From Henckelia pumila (lineage: Eukaryota; Streptophyta; Magnoliopsida; Lamiales; Gesneriaceae), in contig NC_133122.1 in the NCBI RefSeq assembly GCF_033568475.1, forward strand, positions 136,717,402-136,781,401: a DNA stretch of 64,000 nt. Reading direction: 5' to 3'. Each line of letters opens with the position of its first letter. Within the stretch, counting starts at the first letter, position 1. Position numbers and translations under genes: made by a program. Of this stretch, positions 11,480-22,329 are shown piece after piece. The notes under the pieces are model-generated. The model saw nothing but the letters and a program-made list of their open reading frames with translations. It searched no databases and was not told the origin of the DNA.

Positions 11480-12573
11480 ACGCACCCATATAAATCAAAA
11501 CATACGCAGGAAAACCACATAAACTACAAGTACCTGCAATCATCCGGTCACTGTTTGCCTCCGCCTGCTCCTGGTTCATTTCAAAGACCTGCCCCTGAAC
11601 ACGTGGTCGTAAGGAAGAATGACCACAGGAAGAAGTCTGTCGTGGCGATGGCTGCGACTGTTGGCGCTGCTGATGACAAGGCTGCTGCTTATGCTGCTGC
11701 TATGGCTGCGGCTGCTATACTGACGCCTAAGAATGGAACCACTAGCCGCTCCTATCAAAATAGGGCAGTCCCTCTTCATATGTCCCTCCTAACCATACTG
11801 GAAACATGCGCTGGCTAAAATAGGGCACGGTCCTGCAGGATGTCTCCGCTTGCATTGAAGACACCATCTCATCCTCTGTCTACCAAAACGCTGCACTCCA
11901 CCAGATCCGGAAGAAAAAGAATAAGTAACAACTTGCTTCTTGAAAGGCTGGCCCCTCGGGTCGGTCTTGATGCGGAAGAAATCATAGACATGTTCCTCCA
12001 AAGACTATCCTCGGCTTGATGGCAACGGTCCACCAAACCCTCATAGGTCATGTCGCTCCCAACAACTACCATTTGATGAATCTCAGGGTCCAGACCCTGA
12101 AGAAAATGATCATACTTGGCCAAAAAACTCTCAGCAATATGCGGACAATAAGGAAGAAGATCAAAGAACTTATGATGATACTCCTCAATACTCATCGTCC
12201 CCTGTCGCAGTCCAAGCAACTCACTAACTTATGACGAAACTCAGTCCAAGTAGCTGCTCCTCTCGCCGCTACAAACGGTGCAGAAGTAGATCTCCACCAC
12301 TTCCTTGCTCGTCCCTCTAGCAAGAAACCAAGAGTCTCCATCTTTTCCTCATCTGTGAAACGGAACTCTCGGAAGCAATGCTCCATCCTCTATAGCTAGT
12401 CCTCAGCAGCCTCTGGGTTCTCGCCTCCTGCTAATGGCTTAGGGCTCACTTGCATAAATATATTCATGCTGACTCGTCTCCGATCCTCACGATGTCCACG
12501 GCGACGTCGACTACCGTCTCCTCCGTCCAAACGACCATCACCCCCACTATCGTGGCTCTCATCGTAATCTGCC
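11480..12573 (-). pseudogene. Element C gag
   Basis: The likely start is MADYDESHDSGGD at 12573. Stops interrupt near 12395, then FREFRFTDEEKMETLGF and RARKWWRS follow. A frameshift leads to QGTMSIEEYHHKF and YCPHIAESF (12215-12130), the retrotrans_gag domain. A CLQCKRRHPAGPC zinc knuckle lies at about 11845. It is the capsid protein of the Gypsy element and is not translatable as one product. Confidence 0.8.
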
Positions 12574-12633
12574 ATCTGTCAATTAATAACAGATAATGTA
12601 TTAATCCGCTTTACTAAATCTCAGTTGTAATGC

Positions 12634-12645
12634 GCTCTGATACCA
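12634..12645 (-). other. Primer-binding site of element C
   Basis: TGGTATCAGAGC on minus, a perfect match to the initiator-Met tRNA complement, five bases from the LTR. Confidence 0.85.
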
Positions 12646-12650
12646 ATAAA

Positions 12651-14128
12651 TGTAGCGACCCTAATTGGATCCACTACCTAATCAGAGTTAAATAGCGCAT
12701 GCAATAAATACTTAAAGCATAAAGAGCGAAATATTTAAAATACAACAAATCCAATCACCGGAATACAACCGACGATAACAAAAGTATATAAATACTCTTA
12801 TACAACCAAATCAAAAGTTTTTGGGTCACAAGTCCTACCACTAAAATCTCACTGTAACAGGAAATGAATCAACCCTGCTGTGAGTCACCTGGACCGTCCA
12901 GCCTCAAACATGCCCCGCCACAATGTACCCAAAATACCAAACACAGAGGCATGAGCGACAACGCTCAATAAAAATGCAATGATATATAAACTAATACGCA
13001 GAAAGAAAATTACTTTAAAATACTGGGTAAAACAGTCTACTCAGGGTGCCATGAATATACAGTACCATGCTAAGAGAGCGACTCCGCAGGGTACTCATAT
13101 ATTCTCCTATCAAATATAGTGTCAAAACCCTCCGTCATGGCCGCTCTTAGTGATAGCAAAACAAGGGGCTGAGTCTTCCCTCTCCCGACATGGATCCATA
13201 AGGAGTAACCCCCTTACCGATGGAAACTGTCATGACTCACATCATATCAGATACAGTCTACCGTAAAAACATGCATGTGCTAAAGCCGTAAAACATGTTA
13301 AAACACATAGCACATACTCATGCAACATATAAGAATATTTATCATGTCGGCTATCTCCGTCAGCACTTACGTACCTATAACACTGCGGGTCCAACCTAGC
13401 ACCACTGGTCTAGATCCCACGCTTACCAGTCCACACTAAGGTGTCTACAATGCAAATACCCATGCATCAATATTTAAGCTTTAAAAGCCTTAAATAAGCT
13501 ATTCCATACTTCTAAATATTTTTAGGAAGCCAAAGCTATACATGCGTCCGTCGTCAACCTTTGCTGTCTCTTGCCTCAAAACTAGGCCACAGCTCCGCTA
13601 CGATGCCTGGACCTCTATTTCACTTTCGGATTCCCAATAGGATGCCTAAAATTCCCTAGATCAAAGTTAGAAGTCTAAGAAATTGAGAGAGAAGAGGGAT
13701 TTGGTGCGCCTAAAAATGAATCTCGGATCCCCTATTTATAGACGGATTTCGGATCGTCCGAACCCAGTTCGGAGCCTCCGAACATGACCGGAGCATCCGA
13801 TCCTGATTTTGGATCATCCGAAGTCCCATCCACACGTAAACAATGACATCACCTTGCTGACGTAGATGATGATGTAAGCCCTAGTCCTGATCGGATTGTT
13901 CGAACCTGCCGACGGAGCGTCCGAACACGTTTGAAGCCTCTGATCCTGACTTCGGATCCTCCGATCTTTCCTAAGACTTGGGACCTTCTTGGCCATTTTC
14001 AAGCATTCTGGATCCATTCCGGACTCCGTAAATCCATCTGGAATTGCCTTAATTATGTTTTACTTAATCCAAACATGATCATTGGATTTATTACAATTAA
14101 TCCTTAATTTTGGATACGGGTCACTACA
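12651..14128 (-). repeat. 5' LTR of element C
   Basis: 1,478 bases. On plus it runs TGTAGCGACC to GGGTCACTACA and is followed by the GATTT duplication. Between about 13738 and 13970 it holds a degenerate array of TCGGAGCNTCCGAAC-like units spaced roughly 20 bases apart. Confidence 0.9.
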
Positions 14129-14715
14129 GATTTAGTTGTCGGAATTCCAAAACTCAATTTAAAATTAGATTCCGTTTGTGATACGTGTAATCTTGGCAAA
14201 CACACAAAAGAATCTTTTAAAATAAAAAATTTTGTATCTACTTCTATGCCCTTTGAACTTCTCCACCTAGATCTATGTGGTCCCCCGAGGAACGCTAGTC
14301 TAGGAGGAAAGTTTTATGCATTTGTTATTGTGGATGATTTCTCACGCTTCACGTGGACATTGTTTCTAGCCCACAAAAATGATGCATTTGATTTTTGTTA
14401 AAACTTTTGTCAAACGTGTTGAAAATGAAAAAAATCTTTCAATAAAACAGATCCGTAGTGACCACGAAAGTGAATTTCAAAATGAAAAATTTACAATTTT
14501 TTGTGAAGAAAAAGGCATCGGTCACAATTTTACTTGTCCTAGGACTCCTTAACAAAACGGGGTCGTTGAGAGGAAAAATAGGACACTTGTAGAGATTGCA
14601 AGGACCATGATATCTGAGCACTCTCTACCAAAATATTTTTGGGCTGAAGCAATGAACACTGCCTGTTATATCATCAATCGTGTATCAATAAGGCCAATTC
14701 TCAAGAAAACTCTTT
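14129..14715 (+). pseudogene. Element B integrase catalytic core
   Basis: It continues from 6655 with the second half of the zinc finger (CDTCNLGKHTKESF). LLHLDLCGPP and FVIVDDFSRFTW follow with the first catalytic aspartate, then GVVERKNRT with the catalytic glutamate near 14560. A frameshift near 14400 and a TAA in place of a Q codon near 14551 disable it. Element E is inserted at 14716. Confidence 0.88.
14713..14715. other. Left 3-bp target duplication of Harbinger element E
   Basis: TTT here against TAT at 21866-21868. Removing E and one triplet restores the B frame reading TLYELWRGRKP. A 3-bp duplication is the PIF/Harbinger signature. Confidence 0.7.
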
Positions 14716-14730
14716 GGCAATGTTTGGTTC
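14716..14730 (+). repeat. Left terminal inverted repeat of element E
   Basis: GGCAATGTTTGGTTC; pairs with the right end at 21851-21865. Confidence 0.85.
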
Positions 14731-15432
14731 AATGGATAGGATTATTGAATGATTAGTAGACGAATGATAAAAGATATGATAAGTAAGAATTGGTAATTTA
14801 TGGGGAAAATAATATTCTGTTTGGTTTAATTTTTAGGAATAAGATTAACAAGGGATTATATTTGATGTACCAAAAATACCCTTCATTTTCTTTTGTAATA
14901 ATTAAATTAATATATCTTTTTTTCAGTTTTCCCCAATCTTCTCCACCTTTTTTCAGAATTGGTAGTTTTTCGTTTGAAGGCCGACATTTTAGATTTCCCA
15001 AAGCTCTCTGTGTCGCTTTGAACCCAGGGCAGGAAGATCTCCAAATCTTTGCAAGTTTTTGTGTCAATCGTTTCGATTTCTCTGGTTCAGCTTCATTCGA
15101 ACAATAAGTTTTTCTTGTACGTTTTACAAGAATTCGATGTTTAATTTTTATCATATGATAAATATTTAACTTGGTTTTGTTTAGATTTTGATTTGTTGAT
15201 GTTGAAGCTTTTTTCTTTTAACACACGTTCGAGATTTACATATTTCATTCGAACATAACCTATTTTAATTTGAGCTGATAATGAATAATTTTGAAATAAT
15301 ATAAGCAATACTCGTGATCTTTTTTAAGCCAAATAACACACAGTGCATTATATAATAATAAATTCTTTGTGTCCAAAATTTCAACTTAACCACAAATTTT
15401 TTTGTTTGGTAACTTATTTGAAATACAATCTA

Positions 15433-15953
15433 ATGTTTAACACAGCTTTGATGGAAGTGAAGACACCCCCACAATGTGAATGTGGCAATGGGTTGATGCT
15501 ATTACGTAAAGCTGGTGAACATTCAACCGGCCTGGGCACTATTACTTCATATGTCAAGCAGGTTTGAAACATCAAAACCGATTTTTTTGGTATGATGAGC
15601 TTAATGTGGGAAACGTTTATGGGAATGAGGAACCATCTTCCAAAAACAAAACTGGTTCTAATTGGTCACCAAACCCGACTTCTCCTTGTACTAATAGACT
15701 GCATCGGCACACATCCACATACCCTGGATCTTCTAGTGCACAATCTGTTATTGTGGACAATATCGATGGGGTGGACACTCCACCGCATGTTGAAACCCAA
15801 CCGGTGCAGTCAGCTACCACAGTTGGGATCCAGACTAATGCAATGGAGCAAAAACCTTTATCTGCGGCACAAGTTTGTTGTTGTTATGGGTGCTTTTGCA
15901 CATTACTTAGCATAATGTTATTTATCCTCCTTCTTATTGTTATTTCTAAGTAA
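15433..15953 (+). pseudogene. GRF-type zinc-finger protein with C-terminal membrane anchor (one frameshift)
   Basis: Translation from 15433 gives PPQCECGNGLMLL, the CxCG start of a GRF zinc finger. After a one-base frame change near 15520 the rest of the domain follows: FNRPGHYYFICQ and KHQNRFFWYDEL, the NPGR...C...FFxWxDE pattern that defines GRF fingers. A low-complexity linker of about 90 residues follows. The end is cysteine-rich and hydrophobic (LLSIMLFILLLIVISK), a likely membrane-spanning tail. GRF fingers bind single-stranded nucleic acid in other proteins; the role here is unknown. It lies on the opposite strand to the transposase genes of the same element. I cannot tell whether it is a captured host gene or an original part of this lineage. 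Confidence 0.65.
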
Positions 15954-16430
15954 TTACACATCACACGTGGTGTGTATGGTTATTGTTATGTAATATCATG
16001 GAGGGTAATGTAGAAGCCGTGGAATAGCGATGTTTTAGATGTTTTATGTCATTGACTCCACCTTAATGTTCTCTTTTTTTTATGAGATATCATGTATTTG
16101 GATATTTAATATTGGGATGTTTTAATATAAATTGTGGTGTTAGTTTCATTTGTGCCTGGGTGTATTTAGATGTTTTAAATACTTTCCAATGTAATTTGAG
16201 CATTAACTCATAATATTTGTTAAGTTCATCTCCAAGGTGGTCTGTAATCGATTCCTCGGATATGCGCAAAAGTTCGAGAAATTCGAGAGTTTTCAATATG
16301 GTTGGCCGTATTGGAAAGTTGGAGTTCATCTCACAATTTGTTACTTGCATTTTATCCTTTATGTTTCTTATTTAATCTTGGTTTATTAGGTTGTACTTTG
16401 TTGCAGATTGGGTTTTTATTTAACTATGAT

Positions 16431-17228
16431 CGATTGCATCTACGAGGAGTTTTGCATTCATGCTGAAACCTTAACTCAAAGTAGGTATTTACCAACTTTT
16501 CTCCCATATGTGTCATTCATTTATTAAAGCCCCAGAACTGCAAGAATACGAAAAGTAATGAAAGATTGAATAAAAGTGCCAGCTTTAAAATGTACTTCTG
16601 GACATTCCTATATTATAATTGTGCTTTCATGTATTTATTACTTTTGAAGTTGTCACGTAGAATCCCCTATAGTATGTATGTGTAGGGGTTGACCTAATCT
16701 GCCTACATTATGAAATCCATCCATTTCTATATCTTGGAAGGTATGCATTTATTGTGGTAGATTTGTGTATAATAAATGATTTTGTTTCTCTATTAAAGGG
16801 GAGGATGTAGATGCATATGCGTACTACAATTTACCCCAAACTAAAAGTTTCTTGTTCATTCAGACTTTGCAGGTACTTCAATGGCGGAGAGTTTCACAAA
16901 TTCTTCTCAAGCTTCTGTGACAAGAAAGTATGAAATACCTATGGTTTCCCTCTTATCGGACGAAGAACTAGATGTCCCAGCACAACCTCCAAACGCATCA
17001 AAAAGTAAGAAGACTGAAGATATGCCTTCTTCAGTGTGTTCGAAAACAGCAACCCCCAAATCAAAGTCATTTGACTCTTTGGTCGACATATACTATGGAG
17101 AAATGACCAAGCATGCGCCAAGCAAGAAGCACATCTTTCATGGAGAAACTAGTGTCGTGAAAAAGCGTGTTGCACCTGTGGCAACCAGTAAGTGTGAACA
17201 AGTTATCGTCGTCGATACGTTGGAATGA
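16431..17228 (+). CDS. Unrecognised multi-exon reading frame within element E
   Basis: A frame of 115 codons runs from ATG 16881 to the stop at 17226-17228. It is rich in Ser, Lys and Thr, with an acidic patch (LLSDEELDVP) and basic clusters, so it looks like a disordered nuclear or linker protein. The ATG lies eight bases after a good acceptor (TTTGCAG, 16870s). A short upstream frame from 16431 (MIDCIYEEFCIHAETLTQ) ends in a donor (AAAGTAGGT) that can be spliced in phase to it. I recognise no domain. It may be the C-terminal part of a product encoded together with the GRF frame, or a separate accessory protein. The gene model is tentative. Confidence 0.35.
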
Positions 17229-18009
17229 TTGAGTGACTGAAGTAGTTATACCCTTACCTAAGTTATGTACTCAAACCATCTTTTTTGTTCTTTTGGCATG
17301 TACCCTAGTCGTATGTCTATTCGATGGTTATGTGGACAAGACAAGTATTTTATTTTGGTGTGCCATAGTAGGTGGGGTGTAAACTTATTTGCATCATTTT
17401 GTTATCAAGCTTTCGTGTTTTGTGTTGAAGAATTATTAGTTTTAAATTCTACTTTTCAAGTCATTATAATTTTTTTTCGGTTTTCATAACATGTAATATG
17501 TTATTGTTTGTCCATACTAAAAACCAAAAAGTTAAACCTATGTAAAGGACTTTTTGGGTTCAAAATAATCTGAATCTCATCTGATGTAATGTAGATATGG
17601 CTCACCATTTTTGAATTGGATTAGTATGTGGAGAACACATTTATTGTGGTCTATACTTTCATTGGAGTAATCGGCATAAGTGCAACAATGATTATGAAAT
17701 ACTGCATTACATCATATAGAACGGCATAAGTGCAACAGTGATAAATCTTACATTCGGGTCTCGTGTAAAAGACAATTAATTACTGTCATTTCTAACACTG
17801 CAACTTATAAGTTTTTCATGAAATATTGCAGTACATCAGATTGAGATTATCGGTTTAAGGACAAAATAAATTCAAATCGATCAAAATAATTACATTGAAA
17901 TCCAAAATATCAATCCAGAAGTGTTGCATCAAACTTCATGTAAAGCTGCAAATTCCCATAGCAAAAGTTCAGTGCATCCAAAAAATGTCTTCAATGCGAC
18001 TTTATATCT

Positions 18010-19034
18010 TCAACCATCCCTTAGCAACCGTCTTGCTAAGCTCAATCTTTCAGCATGACCATATCGTAAGAACAATGATAACTTGGCATGGTTGTCCACC
18101 AATAACTCCGTGACAGTAACTTTCTCGTCTTCGGTCAACTCCGGAATGGTTTCCATCACCTTCAAGACGCTATCTTGCGCAATCGACATCTTCTCATCCG
18201 CTGCATCTTTCTCAGTAGTCATTTGTTTGATTAGCTGTGTCAGTGTATCTTTGGCGACGACAATAAAACTGGTTATGGCTTCGACAATCGCATCATCGTC
18301 ATCAACCATTTTCTTACGTTTCTTAACCTTCGATTTGACACCAGCAGCTGGTTTTGATAAAGGTATGACAGATTTGGACATTGACTCGGCGTCTCCCTCG
18401 TCTACCACAACTATATCATCCAGGCTCATAACAGCTATGTTTGGTTCATCGGGACTCATGGAAAGCACGTGTTGAACTGTAGAAACAAAGTGGTCACGTG
18501 TCTCGCCATTTGCCCGATCATTTCCAAATATTTCTACCCAGTCATGATAATAAGTCCACCTCTTATGTCTAAAAGTATGTAGATTGATGTCTGCCTGCAA
18601 GTTCAAGAAAGGAAAAACATTGCCTAAAAGAGTTATGTACAAAAAGTGTCGTGTAATGACATAAAAAATACCTTAATAAGTGCTTCCCATGTGTCGCTTG
18701 AAGCTTCAACGGTCTTCTCGGTTTCATTCCATCCAACGCCACTTTTACTTAATAGTGCTACCAGAGTACCGTATAGTTTCTTCCACACGTGAACTTTGGA
18801 GTTAATATGCGGATTCCCACGCAAATTTGTGTCAGGGAATGCTGATTTCAAACGAGTTTCAAGAAAACCTAAGTACCCTGGCCGAAATCCATTTCCGCTC
18901 TTCCAACCTTCAACAGAAGCCTCTTTCAATGCTTGTATCAAAACATGTTCTTCACGTTCACTCCATGTACGTCTCGTCTTATCAGTCTTTTTTGCTTTGC
19001 CAACACGGCTCTCGACAGTAGCTCGGCTTTCCAT
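18010..19034 (-). CDS. Myb/SANT-like DNA-binding protein of Harbinger element E
   Basis: Two exons, 19034-18672 and 18594-18010, joined by a GT-AG intron in phase, give about 315 residues. The N-terminal half is a Myb/SANT-like domain (RRTWSEREEHVLIQAL, NPHINSKVHVWKKLYG, DTWEALIK, then HKRWTYYHDWVEIFG after the intron). The C-terminal half has a basic KSKVKKRKK stretch near residue 200, a likely nuclear localisation signal, and a helical tail. In PIF/Harbinger elements this partner carries the transposase to the nucleus and to subterminal DNA sites. It lies downstream of the transposase gene on the same strand. I start it at the MESR methionine because the open frame upstream (MYFTQ...) lacks similarity. 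No disabling change is seen. Confidence 0.8.
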
Positions 19035-19342
19035 TCTTATGAAGTTATACTCCTGCGTAAAATACAACCCAAAGACTAATGAAATAAAAAAGTCTTCCTG
19101 TTATTGAAAACAAAATAACACAGTGCTCTAATATGCTAAACTTCATAAATGAAAAAGAGATCGAACACAACAAGGCCACCACTTCAAAATTGTTCAGAAA
19201 TAAAAATGCATAAATGAAACAAGTTCAATACTTCAAAGTTGTTCACAAAGTAAACATCATCAAATGCAACAGATACACCACTTCAAGGTTGTTCAGAAAC
19301 GAGACCAAATCCAAAGCAAACAATTACAACAGTTGGATATAA

Positions 19343-20727
19343 TTAATTAGAGTTATTCCACATTGACATAGCAAGGTTCTCCCTCCAAGCTTCCCAGACA
19401 CCCGATGACTCAAAGTTGTCGATAAAATCCTCTTGTAACTCATGGCCGGGACTGACAACCTCATTGGTCACTTCATCGATGGGATCTTCGGGCATTTCAG
19501 ACCTGATGAAGTTATGTAACAACATACATGCCAATATGATCCTATTCTGCGTTTTCAACGGATAGAATGAAGGACTTTGTAGTATGGCCCATCGTTTTTT
19601 CAGCAAACAAAGGCTCTTTCAATCACGTTTCGAGCTTGAGAGTGTCTCCAATTGAATAATTCCTTGTAATTTTGTGGGCCAAGTGCACGGTTTCCCCAAG
19701 CATCCCTATGGTACCTTACTAATCTATAGGGAGTCAAAAATCCCTCGATATTGGCATATCCGTTGTCACATAGATAATAGCAACCTATAAATAACAAAAT
19801 ACTTATTATGCTATAAAAACAATATATACGATTCGAAAATTAAACCGAAAATCATAGTAAATAATATTATAATATATCATAATAAGTAACAAAAACTGAG
19901 ATGATGAACAACCTCTTGGAACCTTAAATACATCGTCGCCAGTCAATGCATCGCGAAGAACTCTAGCATCTACAGCAGATCCTTCCCACCCCGTAAGTGC
20001 ATATATGAATTTCATGTCATGGTCACAAAACCCAAGGACATTCACTGCAATAGTTCCTTTTCTTGTTCTATATCGTGCCTTCTCAATGGTAGGTACATGT
20101 ACGCTGACATATGTTCCGTCCAACGCTCCAAGACATCCCTTTAAAATATATTAATATAAAATTTATGGTTATGATTGTAGCTATACTAATATGTAATAAA
20201 AGTTTCAAAAGCCCAAAATTAAATAGTACAAGGAAATGAACAATGGTTGAGGTTACCTTGAACCATTTCCAAGATTCGTCAGTGCAAGTATCATCAACAG
20301 GAGAGGGCTTGACCAACAATATAGGATGTAACATGAGAATTGATTGCAACACTTCATGGAAATAAGTGCTTATTGTATGCCCACTACGTACATAGTCATG
20401 ACCAACAACGCGATTTTTCTTGTGATGAGCCAATATAGACAAAAACATTGCAACCTTCTCCTCAATACGGACATATCTAGACTCAACTAGCCCTCCAACA
20501 TGAGTTAACAAGAAATACAAACGTGCAAATGCATTTCTATTCATTCGTAAGTTTACCACGCACTGAACATCCCCTATTTCAATAATCCGGTGCAAATGGT
20601 TCATTTGCACATTTATTCTCTGCGTCATGTTGTACGAAGCTGCTTTTCTACGAATATCATGAAGTCTTTTTGCGCGTTTTTTTGTCGATATCGTCTCAAC
20701 AATAACAAAATCAAGAAGGACTGACAT
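19343..20727 (-). pseudogene. PIF/Harbinger DDE transposase of element E (single frameshift)
   Basis: Three exons: 20727-20257, 20138-19913 and 19784-19343, with GT-AG introns. Conserved blocks follow HARBI1-like nucleases. The N-terminal helix-turn-helix region has RMNRNAFARLYFLL and EKVAMFLSILAH. The catalytic aspartates are in GALDGTYV (exon 2) and LCDNGYA (exon 3), and the glutamate in NVIERAF, followed by LLKKRWAIL. A one-base deletion near 19604, between ERAF and LLKKRW, shifts the frame, so the protein would stop there. All three acidic residues remain. It would cut and join the GGCAATG ends. The start at 20727 is the first methionine; a further upstream exon is possible. Confidence 0.85.
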
Positions 20728-21850
20728 AGGAATTGGTGCAGGTGCAGCATCACAAAAAGTACAATGTGTCTACGTTTAATGGTCATCTCTCAAGATACTT
20801 CTCACTACACTAAATTAAATTTCATAAGGTGATTAACAACATAAATATAAAAAAAAAATAATACAAGGAGAACTTAAAAAATTCTACAATGCAAAGTATG
20901 AGTTACTGGTTCATCAATAATTATGTATGTATGAACACATACGTATATATATATTTAGCATTCACTTACAAATTTGAAGAAAAGAACACATCAATAAATG
21001 AATATATTCAATGTTCACATGGTAAGAAATTTGACACAACTCACAGGAAACAAAAAATTTAAAACAATAACTAATACAAGCCATAGCTAAAATTATTCCC
21101 CCAGAATCGTTATCAGAATACAATTAGGAAGGCAAGATCAATATGAATTTATGCTGTGAAGTAGACTGAGAAAATAAGTTATTTGTCTATGGCAACAAAT
21201 CTTAAAAATTCCAGCGGTATATATGAGTGCAAAAGAATATGAAGTGTTCCGTGCGGATGAGAAATAACTTCCTCACGAGGTAATAGAAAAAATAGAAAAC
21301 GAAGCGATGGAGCAAACAAAACACTTCCCAGAAATTAGAAACCGAGGAAAAAACAATTTACCAAATTTCTATTTTAAACAAAATTAAATATGAATTTGTG
21401 AATAAAGATTTTCAAGAAATATACCGACACAGCAACCTTCCCCTGCCTTCTGCAATTTTCACAACCGTATAAAATAATGCAAGAAACAACAATATATTAG
21501 CACCATAACCCATCCAAAATCTCACGAAAAATATTTATGGAGTGGATTTACCTACCTTCGAAAGATTCACCGTGGGAAGAAGAAACCCTAATGAACCCAC
21601 TATGCTTTTCTATTTCGGGTTGCTTGGTGTATCTTTCTCGTATGTGGTTTTGAGGCGAGTGAAGAAGGGTATTCTTGAAATTTAGAAGAGTGATAAACGA
21701 TGGGAGAAATTATACCAGGGGTGGGGTGGGTTTAATTAACCAACTTGAGTACCACCTTATCCTTCCTAGAGTTGATTGAGTTGTATTACTAAAAAACTTA
21801 CCAAACAATAGATAAAAATAAAACTCACCCATAAACCTAGCTAATCATTA

Positions 21851-21865
21851 GTACCAAACATTGCC
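21851..21865 (-). repeat. Right terminal inverted repeat of element E
   Basis: GTACCAAACATTGCC on plus, the inverse of the left end with one mismatch. TAT follows. Confidence 0.85.
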
Positions 21866-21868
21866 TAT

Positions 21869-22210
21869 ATGAACTATGGAGAGGGAGAAAGCCTAACATT
21901 TCTTATTTTTGGGCTTTCGGATCAAAGTGTTTCATCCATAACAATGGTAATAACAACCTTGGTAAATTTGATGTCAAATCCGACAAAGGTATTTTTCTTG
22001 GGTATTCTACTTCTAGCAAAGCCTATAGAGTTTTTTAATAAACACACACTATTAGTAGAAGAATCCATGCATGTAGTCTTTGATGAATCTGTGTCTATTA
22101 TTTCTTGCACTAAAATTGATGATGTAGACCTACTTGAAGAAGATATGGCTTCCTCAAGCCTAAATGATGAAAATACTACTATTGAGGAAACTCCTCTTCC
22201 GAAGGAATGA
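21869..22210 (+). pseudogene. Element B integrase C-terminal region
   Basis: It resumes the B frame after E: ELWRGRKPNISYF, then FDVKSDKGIFLGYST and YRVFNKHT, the conserved copia block between integrase and RT. The last part, ending in a stop at 22208-22210, is the acidic linker (DVDLLEEDMASSSLN). Confidence 0.85.
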
Positions 22211-22329
22211 ACACTTCACAAAGAACACCCAATAAATCTTATTATTGGTAGTCCTTCGAAGGGAGTAATCACTCGTTCATCTCTTAATAATATTTGCAAT
22301 CATCTTGAATTTGTTTCTCACGTTGAACC

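Larger units (their letters stand above)
6656..14128 (-). mobile_element. Element C: Ty3/Gypsy retrotransposon nested in B, internally rearranged
   Basis: It is flanked by exact GATTT duplications and has TGTAG...CTACA termini. Minus-strand order is LTR (14128-12651), PBS, gag, protease, part of RT with RNase H, then a remnant of the 3' LTR (7004-6656). The integrase region and most of the 3' LTR are replaced by the 3' end of copia element D (7005-9532). The N-terminal part of RT is replaced by a Gypsy LTR fragment (10266-11234). It is inactive. Confidence 0.9.
14716..21865. mobile_element. Element E: PIF/Harbinger DNA transposon with four reading-frame regions
   Basis: The ends are inverted: GGCAATGTTTGGTTC at the left and GGCAATGTTTGGTAC (minus strand) at the right, 14 of 15 bases alike. 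The 7,150-base element carries a Myb/SANT-like gene (19034-18010) and a DDE transposase gene (20727-19343) on minus, which is the usual PIF/Harbinger pair. The left half holds, on plus, a GRF zinc-finger frame (15433-15953) and an unrecognised frame (16881-17228). Single frameshifts in the transposase and GRF frames suggest recent loss of function. Confidence 0.9.

Noticed and set aside
14790..15154. Overlapping frames on both strands near the left end of element E
   Set aside because: No homology on either strand; likely non-coding subterminal sequence.
16090..16350. 86-codon minus-strand frame in element E
   Set aside because: It reads somewhat protein-like, but has no recognisable domain, lies between the two plus-strand frames and has no splice or promoter context.
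18083..18475. 130-codon plus-strand frame
   Set aside because: Mirror of the Myb-like gene of element E on minus; Ser/Thr-rich without a domain.
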